Shown one piece after another: positions 54,819 to 64,000 of a DNA stretch of 64,000 bases. This DNA is from Gremmenia infestans (taxonomy: Eukaryota; Ascomycota; Leotiomycetes; Helotiales; Hamatocanthoscyphaceae), in assembly GCA_032629725.1 (NCBI GenBank), contig JAFEVB010000007.1, forward strand, positions 434,001-498,000, given 5' to 3'. Both the position numbers and the translations under genes were made by a program. Below the pieces are notes generated by a model, which ran no database searches, had not been told where the DNA came from, and saw only the letters and a list, made by a program, of their open reading frames with translations. Every line of letters starts with the position of its first letter. Position 1 is the stretch's first letter.

Positions 54819-57317
54819 AGTGCTGGTTCACGAGAGTTCTTGTGCTAATGAATCAAGTTCTAATGCAGGTACACTGCGGAATACTGACCAAGTGCTTGAT
54901 GAGGGGCAAGAGAGGGAAGAAAGCAGGCGCGAGGAAAATGCAGTGAAGTGATCAATACGGAACGGTATGTTCACCACCGAAGGAGCATGTAGGAAGCTTA
55001 TAATACTGTATGTAAGACATTCTAAGTTAAGAATAGCGAGCGGCCGAAGCGGTTATCAACCTCGTTCCAACATCGACGATAGTGTTTGAAGCGCGTAACA
55101 GGAATGCTTGGAAGCCAATGTTGAACCAATGACGTGTGAATCAAGCCACCGGCGTGTAAAGGTGGCGGCGTTGCCCCTCACTTGGCGTGGTTAATCAGCG
55201 GCTGCGAGGGAGGGCGGCTGCTACTGTAGAGTGCAGTGCAGCGCTTGAGATTACATGGCGTTGAGACGTTCTACACAGAGTGGCAATTGAGAGCATCTCT
55301 ATTGCTATTGTAAAGGATACCTATGCCTTATGTATTACTTTCTTGAAGTTGTGGATGGCAGTGCAGTGTTGTAGATTGAAGCAGAATGTCCCAGATACTG
55401 TGAGGCATTTTGAAAAGGATGCCAAGAGTTCTAATCATGTAGGCTGGCATGGCATGGCACCTATTTAGAATTTTACCAAGTAGGTAGAGAGTCTTACCCT
55501 CGTTGGAAAGAGAGCGGTGAATGATTGGGAAATCGTCCTGCTCATAATACATTTGGATAGGCCTGCAGTGGTGGTCCTAATCGGAGTAATTGGGGTGACA
55601 TGATAATGGCACTGGGGAATAATATCTCGGATTTGAATAAATGATTTTCAACTTCTCTTCATTCCTCACTCACCCTATCCTATCTCCGAGCCCACCAGAT
55701 GGAAACCGTTACAGCCTTCCGAAGTTCTGGCGCACTGCTGGCATCAAAGTCTGCGTTGTTAATTAAGCATGTGACTGGGTTTGCGACATCTAGAATACTG
55801 AGCTGCTGTGACCATTCATACTGTTGCTTTTGTTTTCGGGACTGACAGCCATCACCTGTAAACGTGTGCAGACTGGAGAGTACTGTAACCTGGAAATGGG
55901 GACTGCGGGGGAACATCCAGAACCACAGATGGAGACGTGGGAATATCTGCTCTTCCGATCGACTCCGACGTCTACTGTATTTCTCGGACTGAGAAGACGA
56001 AGAAGAAGACTGGAAGTGGGCTTTTTCGTGTGAGGCCCGCCCGATGCCACTCCGGAGCACTGCGTGCCGGGCGAGCCGGGAAGGAGTTCAGAGCCGAGGT
56101 TCTGTGTGAATGGGACAGGACTATTATTGGACTGCACTGCACTGGACTGGACTGCACTGGATCCTATTAAATCAGGATGCTGTTCCTCCGGATGTGTGAC
56201 AGAAACAGACATCACCGACGGCACACTTCCCTTCCCTTCCCTTCCCTTACAGCCAAAATTAGACTACAATTAATGGCAGCCGCCTCATTCTCCCCCTTTC
56301 CTCTCTCTCCCTTTCTTTCCCTGCCCTGCGCCGATTCGCTTCAATGCGGCATCCGTGATACCTTAGTTTTCCCGAGTCATGCATGGAGTTCGGCAAGAGA
56401 TAGGCCATCTGATGCCTGTCCTGCCTGTTGGTGGCTTTCATCTCGGGGTGAAAGCAAAAAAGAAAGAGTGCTTGTAAGTAATCATGAGCCCGTAAATACC
56501 GGGCCGAGAATAGATCCGCGCGCCCAAAGCCTCAGCCAACGCAACGCAAAGCAACGCAACCCAATTACCCAACTACCCAACTATACGGTACCCGTACCCG
56601 TACCCAGCCAGCCCAGCTACCTAGCTACCTACCCTACCCTACCCTACCTACTCGTACCCTCCGTAGACCTTCACTCACTCCCTCCCTCCCTTCCCCTCCC
56701 CTCAGTTCCCCTCCCTTCATGTACCACTCGTTCGTACCTTGCCTGCAATACTTTGTTCAATACTTGTATCCTTACCATCCAGTGTACGAAGTAAACCATC
56801 TATCTCACTCCATCCCAGAAACTCATTCTTCCTCTTTGTACCCCTCCACCTAAGCCTGTTGTCCTCCCCCAATCCAATCGCGCTTCTTAGAAACCATTGG
56901 CGATCGGTTACCTGCGCGCGTCGCGATTCCGATTGTCGTACAGACTCCCGGCCAGCTTTGCCCAACCTGCAGCGACCCATCCCCAGTATCTCTATATCCT
57001 GACCCAGCGTCTTTAAACCACCAATCCATTCCATACCTCAACCCAGCTCCCCCTCAGTTTCGGGTCTCAAAGAGACCCCAACCGCCAAAATTCCCTCCCC
57101 TCACGATCTCGCCGCAATTCTCTCCCCCTCGGCACCACCTGAAGAAGCAACGGGCGGTGCTTCGCGGTCTTCAACACCCAAGCGCACCCACGCTGAAGCT
57201 TTCTCCTCCCGAGACCAGCCCTACCTTCACCCAGCCTCGCCCACCCAAATCCGAGCCAGTATTGCTTCGACGGGCGAGCCAAGCCCCGGCACACGGGGGG
57301 CGGAGGATGGGAATGGT
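54819..57317. other. Intergenic region and probable 5' part of the next regulator gene
   Basis: From 54.8 to about 56.7 kb nothing coding is supported; low-complexity GTACCC, CTACC and CCCTTC runs lie at 56220-56720. From 57003 the frame of the downstream Zn2Cys6 gene is open without an ATG and reads protein-like sequence (KETPTAKIPSPHDLAAILSP, then PPEEATGG and TPKRTHAEAF). A first exon may therefore lie upstream, perhaps around 56719 (ATGTACCACTCG). Confidence 0.5.
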
Positions 57318-60042
57318 ATGGAAATGAGAGGAGGGCAGGAGGAGAAAAAGGCGCCCAAAATGGTGCGATCTAGTATTGCCTGCGCAAGGTGCCGGCGCAG
57401 CAAGGTCAAATGTGAGTTATACCGCGCCGCGCAATTGGGCATTTCACAACACCAGGACCAGACCCGAGGGAATATATATGATCAAGTGATCTTGAGTCAG
57501 GGCCATCCCTGGTAGAAGTTCTCGTCCTCGTCCTTCCCCCAAAGCCAACGGTTCACAGCTTTTGAGTAACGTTCGACTGATCTTGTTCTTAGGCGTCAAC
57601 ACCGGGGTCAACTCGGTATGCAAAGCATGCGCTTCGAGCAATAGGGACTGTACATATCCCCAGGCAGGTTCAATGCCTACTCCGAAACGATCTGATGCCT
57701 CCGCTGGTATTAAACAGGAGGAAGGCGAAAGCAAGAAGCGCATTAGGAAAATCGAAGATTCGGGAAGGAGAGCCAGTCACAGGACTGGCGAGGATGTACT
57801 GGATTCTGACGTACTCACTAAGAAGGTGTGGGATGAAGTTTATGATATTTTCAAGCTACATTTCTCAACCGAGATGCCCTTCCTTCACCCGCCAACATTC
57901 AAAAACCGAATGCGTCAAGCTTGGTCCCCTAAAGAGCCCTCCATTTCGGCTCCAGATTACCATCACGGAAGAGTTTTACTTCTTGGTGTTTTGACTCTCA
58001 CTGCTCGTTTCCAGCCGGATCTTGTCCGTCGCCATTCTGCCAATGCTCACCAGCCCGATCCGATTGCCGCCAGTGAGTACTACGCTACGGCACTTGCCGA
58101 TGCATTTGGGCCGACTAGCAGGAACTTGACCAATCCTTCGCTTGAAGGAATACAAGCGCTCCTTATGCTTGGATTATATGAATGGGGTCAAACTAAAGGA
58201 CTCAGTGCCTGGGTGTATGTTGGTATCGCCACGAGACTGGCACAGTCGATGGGATTTCCTTATGTGGATGATCCTCGCGCTCCTCCCAGATCTCCAATTC
58301 CAAATGGTGCACTCACAGGCCTACCGGTTGTGTCTCCACGTGAGGAGCTAACTGAAAAAGAGGTCCGGAGACGCACATGGTGGAGCTGCTTCATTATGGA
58401 CCGCATGCTATCTGCTGGGAAGTGCAGGCCAACGATGATAGACGTTGAAAAATTGCGCGTCCAATTGCCCTGCTCCAGCGATCAATTCCTCTTTGTTCGC
58501 ACCGCCGAGACAGGGTTCTTGAGCACAAAGTGGTTAAAGGAGGAAAGGCCTGCAGGGGTGACGAATGATGACAATGTTCTAAGCTGGTACATTCGGCTAG
58601 TCGAAATCTTTGGGAGATTCTCCGAGTGGAGTTACGCTGGCGGTAGAAGAACCGAAACCCTGCCTCCATGGGACGATTCCACGGAATTTTTCAAACTGCG
58701 TCACGAATTGGAATCCTTCAACAAAGCTTTGCCATCGAGCCTCACTTTCTCCGACGCCAACCTCTCTGCGCATATCGAGAAACGCAACGCGACCGCGTAC
58801 ACCTCGATGCATACATTGTACCTGCTTTGTCAAATCATGCTGCATCGAGAGTACATACCGTTCATCCCACTACGTTCAGAAAAGCCATCAGGACCCTTAG
58901 ATGAGCCGAAATTCTCATCTGATGAGTTTGAAATCCCTGCTGGGTTTTTTGAAGAGAGTGCGGAAATCATGTTCAAAGCAGCCAAAGACATTATCAGCAT
59001 TGTGAAGACATGTCAGGAAGAAGGAGCCCTTCCAGAATCTCCTCAAATTGGATTCGCGGTCTGGCAAGCTGCCTTCATATGCCTATACGGTGCCTACTTC
59101 CCCCATATGGATACTTGCGGCCATGTGCAAAGCGGACCACCAGGGCAGATGTCAGATCCACGGCACGGGTACTACACTGAAACCTCTTCCAAGATGTTGA
59201 AAGACATGGTCCCAATGCTAAAGATGGTACAGAGCTACCAATCTACCCTCAAGGCGATGCGCAGGTACTTTGCTGGGGCAAAGAAAGAGTACTGGGAGCA
59301 CACTGAAAACCATAAACCTATCAGTTGGCATGGGGGTAATCTACCTGAGTATGAGAAACAAGAGAAGAGATTGAAGGAATTTGGAAGACTTAGCGACGCT
59401 GCGGAGGCTGCTGATCAACCACGATCCCGAGCAGGTACTAATGATTCTGCACAACCTCCAAGTGCCAACGGGGAACCAATGCAGGGTGTTGAAGTAGCTC
59501 CGACATCGCGATCAAATGGTACTGGTGCCTGGGCGGCCATCAATAATAGCCCTCCACCTCATGAGGCAGGTGATCGTTCAAAGTTCAGTTCTGGCGGTCC
59601 ACACCCTTACGGCGCTCCGTCTGGATACATGCAGTCTACTGGCCCTCAGTACCAGCAGTCTCTTAATCAATCCAACATACCCAGCCTCGCCAGTCCAAGC
59701 AACGGCGACTCTTCCGCCATAAACTCCCCAGCCGCCATTGCCCAAGCCCAGCAGTACAATGTTGTAAGCCAAGGTTATTCACCATCTGTACTACAAACCC
59801 AAGTAGGAATGGCTCCGCCGGCACACTCTGGTCTGGCTATGTCTCCTACTTGGCCCACCAGGATAAAGAGCTACGAATCAATCGGCATCAGTGGCATGGA
59901 TAACTTTGGCCAAGTGTATAACCAGACGGGAGGAAATTCTTTGGAGTTTGAGACAGAAGCACCAGACTATATCCAAGCCGTCAACGGGACCTCTGAGTGG
60001 GATCCATATACCCAGAGTCAGTATGCAGCTTATGCTGCCTAA
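57318..60042 (+). CDS. Zn(II)2Cys6 transcription factor with fungal TF domain
   Basis: The safe model is join(57318..57411,57593..60042), 847 residues; the true N-terminus is probably longer because the frame stays open to 57003. The zinc cluster spans the intron: SSIACARCRRSKVKC and then VNTGVNSVCKACASSNRDC, spacing CX2CX6CX8CX2CX6C. The middle homology region contains KKVWDEVYDIFKLHFSTEMP, FLHPPTF, a GLYEWGQTKGLSAWVYVGIA stretch and RRRTWWSCFIMDRMLSAGKC. The C-terminal 220 residues are disordered, rich in Ser, Pro, Gln and Asn, as in activators. It is a nuclear regulator; the target pathway cannot be read from sequence. Confidence 0.88.
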
Positions 60043-60897
60043 AGATGAGCCCAGGCAAAGTGTCTAGGACGTGGATACACTTGTTTTTCATCAAGCGACA
60101 TGTAGGATGGAATGGATGATTGAATGGCTGGAGTTTCGCGTTCCTGTTTTATTGGGTGATTGGAGTGAAGTCATGTGGTTGCCGAGCGAAATAATTCCTA
60201 GTCTAAACTATTAGTGTTTTGCGATTTCATGGTTAAGAGTTGGATATTTATGGGCGCAATCTGGAGGGCTGTGGAATCATGCCACAGCCTTAAGAAGGGG
60301 GCATAGTAATGAAAATCCAAGTTTTATGCTAACAAACGACTGTGGGGTATTATTATAGTGTGCGTTAGCAAGAGCAATGATCAATATCCTATAGTAGAAC
60401 CAGAGACTTCCATAAGATTCAAAGATTATGGGTCTATAGGTTTGTACTGTATAATTTGAAAAGCAAGATGGATTTCAAAGTATAATGGGCAGGTCGGAAT
60501 GATGATCAAGTTACAGGACGCTAGCATAAGAGGGCTCGGGGATAGTCATATATCGTGATGCAACCGAGTGAAGAGTTTCATGGTCTACGAGCTTATGTAA
60601 GCAGCTAAATCCAAGACGCGTCTCCCAACTTTGTACTGTACGCGATTTAACAACTGAGATTAAGCTAACGCTCCCTCCATGACTTAAACACAACCTAAAG
60701 CTTTCAGATGAAGTATTATGGTGCGGATCAATGTGCCGCTTTGAGATTCTCGGCTCCATCATATTGCTCTCCCAAGACATCCTCGACAAATTCCGCCCTC
60801 GAAACCCCCAACCGTAAAACCCGCCCCCTCTTTCAAATTACTTACTACAGTATACGACCATAGCTAACCATTTCTATAGACCAACCCCATCTCCGCC
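60043..60897. other. Intergenic region
   Basis: 3' flank of the regulator and promoter of the gamma-tubulin-complex gene. No other gene is seen. Confidence 0.55.
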
Positions 60898-63196
60898 ATG
60901 CTCCACGAAATTCTCCTTTCCCTCTCGGGCCACCCCTCCCCTCTCCTCACAACCACCCACTCATCCCCCACCTCAATACTCTCCCCCCCCAGAAAAAGCC
61001 CTCCTAGCCTCCGTCGCCCACCTAAGTGACATCCACTGCAAGCTCCTTGCACACACAGCAAGCATCTCCTCCACGCACCCTAGCAGCATCTGCCAAGCTG
61101 TAGCAACAGCCATCCGCTCCGTGCACCTCGCCGCCTTCCAACGCAAAGTGCTGCAGGTGGAAGAAGGCATCCTGAAGAAAGATGCGGGAAGCGTCGGCGC
61201 GTATAATATTGTGCCGTTGACGGGGGTGGTTGGGGAGTTTGCGCCGTGGACGAGACGCATGGAGTGGTTTCTACAGTTGGTGGATGTTATGAGGGCGAGG
61301 GGGTGTAGTGGTGCCGCAGTCATTGATTGGCTTTGTAAGGAGCTGCAGACGGGGTATGTGGATGTTGAGGAGGCGGCGGGGAGTCTTGTGCGGGTTGCGG
61401 AGACGGCGTGGTTGAAGCAGGTTTCGGGGTGGGTTCTTTATGGGCGGTTGCCGGGTTTTGGGAGAGAGGACTTTTTTGTGCAGATCGTTGAGGGGGATGT
61501 CGAGGTAAGCATTTATTGTGGGAGGGGAGCGATGTGGTATGGAGCTAATGTGGAACAGGAGTATGAATCCAAGAAAGAGTTGCTACCTGCTTTCGTCTCA
61601 ACCCCTACAGCTGCTTCTTTGCTCTTCATCGGCCGGTCGCTAAATCATATTCGAGTGAAAGGCATATCGAGTGCTACTTCTCCCGAGCTAGAACTCCTTT
61701 CCTCTCATCTGAAGGAACTATCAACCTTGAAATTTCCAATTAACAGCGCCCATTTCTCAAGAGTTATAGCTTCCATCCGTCTATCGTTGTCTCAGACTAC
61801 ACTCCAGCAGCTCTTACCACTGAGCAAAGTCATAGAGATACTGTCACTTCTGCGGCAATTCTTCTTACTCAGCCGTGGCGAGTTTGCCATAGCATTGATC
61901 AGTGAAGCAGATGAGAAAATCCGTTCACGATGGCGTCGTTCAGATAACTTGAGCTACGAGAAACGAGACGACTGGGGAAACATTGTTGTCAAGGACGGTG
62001 AGGTCTCTGCAGTGTTGGCTCGGACGTGGGCGGAGATGAGTTCATTACAGGGCCACGATGAAGATCAAGATGAGGATGAACTTCTAGAACTCGCAAGAGA
62101 CCTTGTTCAACTATCAATCACGAAATCTACTTCAGCGACCCCTGGAAGAAGCCCAAGTGCAGCAAACTCTGCAATAGCTTCGACCCCTTTCCGAAACTTG
62201 CTATTATCCGTTCCAGTTGCGTTGTCGTTACAGATACCGTCACCACTAGACCTCTTTCTCGCCCCCTCGGATGTGCAAAGCTATTCCAGCATCAACGCAT
62301 ACCTGCTATCAATACGTAGAGCCCATCTACGATTAACAGACCTTTGGAAGATCACCTCGCTCCGACGAGAGCATCCCGCACCACCCGGACCTCCCTACGG
62401 CAGCTCAACAACGGGTCGCAACAAAATCCTCACCCTACGCCAACGAGGAAAAGAACGAGCCGCCACCATGCGCGGAGTATGGGCAACCAGCAGCGCTGCC
62501 GTCTTCTTCCTCGGCGAAACCGAAGCATATCTCCAGGGCGAAGTAGTAGAGGGAACCTGGATGGGATTCAAAAACTGGCTCACGGGAGAATCCGATTCAC
62601 GGCCTACATCCTCCAAATCCCAACTTGAAGACGATGACGATATATGGCTGCAAGCAGCTCGAGAATCTACTGCTTCGAGGACGGGAATCAGTCAGACGCA
62701 TGACCCGCAGAGTCTTGCGGATGCTCATAAACGCTACATTGCTGCTTTGGCCAGTAGTCTATTGCTGACCACATCAACATTCACGGATCCACTGTACCAT
62801 CTCCTCGGGCAAATCGACCACCTAGTCGCGCTTGTCCACCGCATATACTCCATCTGGCAATCCCTCGATCTCGAGGCGGACGAGGGGGTCGTAGACGCCT
62901 TCTCGGATTTCCACAAGGAGGAGAAGGATGTGCGAGAGCAGATGGGCATCATTACTGGTAGGGTGAAGACGGCCATCGAGCTGTTGATCAAGAGTCTGAG
63001 GGATATTGATCAGGAGAAGGAGGGCTGGGATAATGGGTTCGCGGAGCTGGTGCTGGGGGAGGAAGGAGCGTACGTGCCGGCCAAGGTGGGGAGGGTGGAT
63101 CGGCTGCTGATGAAGCTTGATTTTGGCGGCTGGTTCGATGACGCGAGGACGGTGGGGGATGGGAGTGAAGCTGAAGATGAGAGTGAGGATGATTGA
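60898..63196 (+). CDS. Gamma-tubulin complex component 4-like (GCP4), with a frameshift
   Basis: The intended model is 60898..61504 and 61559..63196, about 747 residues if one base of the C8 tract at 60983-60990 is ignored. The start reads MLHEILLSLSGHPSPLLTTT. The frame then slips by one base at the C tract, after which EKALLASVAHLSDIHCKLLA continues in the other frame. The GCP N-terminal domain has KVLQVEEGILKKD, GVVGEFAPWTRRMEWFLQLV and ASLLFIGRSLNHIRVKG; the C-terminal domain includes NAYLLSIRRAHLRLTDLW and DAHKRYIAALASSLLLT. GCP4 supports gamma-tubulin ring assembly at microtubule-organising centres. The 54-nt intron at 61505-61558 is in frame. The extra C is either a sequencing error or a true mutation. 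Confidence 0.82.
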
Positions 63197-64000
63197 TTTT
63201 GTTATGAGTAATGATTGTGGATGATTGATTGATAGATACCCTTGGCGTTTATTTGGCTCTTGCTTGAAAGGGGGGGGGATGAAAGTAAAGTAAGTTTTCC
63301 GACTTGACGAAAATTTACGAATATGTAGGCATGCGTTATCACTTTCCAGTACCTGCTCTAACAGTGAGCTTATCCATATATGTCGCCAGCCTCGTACACG
63401 TACATGTAAGACTCTTAACGCACCGCACTTCAGATCCTTTTTCTTATTGACTAATTGGCAGAAATAATACGTACGTACGCACAGTACGTTAGTTATAATT
63501 GAGATTTCAAGATATTCAGTTAGCGGGCAAGGCAAGGCAAGGCAAAGCCTACGATACGACGAAGTCTTGCTGCACATTATATTATATCACCTGTCTACCT
63601 CCTAAGATGAAATGCCAGCACACGCCATGCCATGCCATGCCTAAGATTTCTATCTTTCTTACTTCGAATTGAAATGAATTGAGATGAAGAAATCAAGTGC
63701 TTGCTTTCTTCCCTCCTTCCTTTTCTTTCTCCAAGCTATACTAAACAGATGGAAGGATAGCTTGCTTACATTTTCAGCGCTATGTATGTATATTATAATT
63801 ATTGGTAGCAACTCTTCATCTTGATATCGAGCTCGAGCTCGAGCTCGAGCTGAGCAGAGCAGAGTAGTCGGGAGAGCGGATGGGTAAAGAAAAGCCTCAA
63901 AATCCCACCCCCCGGCCCCCCCCCGACATTCCTCCTGTCGCCTCATTGGCGTACAGTACGACTTCCATATCAACTCCATTTCGTCGCAAAGCAGCGCAGA
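63197..64000. other. 3' flank with several short tandem repeats
   Basis: No gene. GGCAA repeats lie at 63527-63546, CATGC repeats at 63623-63642, GAGCTC repeats at 63829-63852 and a C-rich tract at 63906-63929. Confidence 0.6.

Noticed and set aside
56177..57002. Frames of 205 and 87 codons before the second regulator
   Set aside because: Ser/Pro/Leu-rich products of CT-rich promoter DNA with tandem runs; no family features.

Overview
This window looks like nuclear DNA of a filamentous ascomycete, most likely Leotiomycetes (inference). Genes carry many 47-140 bp spliceosomal introns and sit in long AT-rich intergenic DNA. The gene content is typical of such fungi: two Zn(II)2Cys6 regulators, MFS transporters, a HET-domain protein, an aspergillopepsin-type protease, Mia40, Rtr1 and eS17. 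Coding regions were rebuilt by joining frames at plausible splice sites; no tRNA, rRNA or CRISPR was seen.

Layout. 1-0.9 kb: 3' part of an aldo/keto reductase. 0.9-4.5 kb: gene desert with MITE-like inverted repeats. 4.5-6.1 kb: a Zn2Cys6 regulator whose zinc cluster is split around a 20-nt microexon. 6.7-6.9 kb: a broken RNase H relic. 7.6-10.3 kb: SulP-STAS transporter. 12.1-12.8 kb: a secreted Pro/Gly-rich precursor with regularly spaced Lys-Arg sites and a His9 run. 12.8-18 kb: gene-poor DNA with microsatellites. 18-22.6 kb: a sugar transporter and a 14-TM drug-type MFS pump, the latter between two copies of a repeat end. 23.5-28 kb: ribosomal protein eS17, Rtr1 phosphatase, a doubtful small gene and an amidase. 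30.9-36 kb: secreted aspartic protease, a Lys-rich protein and an epoxide hydrolase. 37.5-39 kb: two small genes with similar PY-type tails. 39.7-43.1 kb: housekeeping block with OM14-like protein, Mia40 and, divergently, thiamine pyrophosphokinase. 43.3-44.9 kb: a 211-bp TTAA-flanked MITE, a small Ser/Gly/Tyr-rich protein and a minisatellite.

45.4-54.8 kb is the most suggestive stretch. A HET-domain protein is followed by two IFI6/ISG12-family proteins, a small Cys/His-headed coiled-coil protein and a senescence/spartin-domain protein. HET proteins act in fungal allorecognition cell death, and ISG12-type proteins are tied to mitochondrial cell death in animals. A cell-death or stress neighbourhood is therefore a reasonable but unproven reading. 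The first ISG12-like gene carries eight 57-bp repeats with compensating -1 and +1 length changes.

57.3-63.2 kb: a large Zn2Cys6 regulator without an obvious first ATG, and a gamma-tubulin-complex (GCP4-type) protein interrupted by one extra C in a C8 tract.
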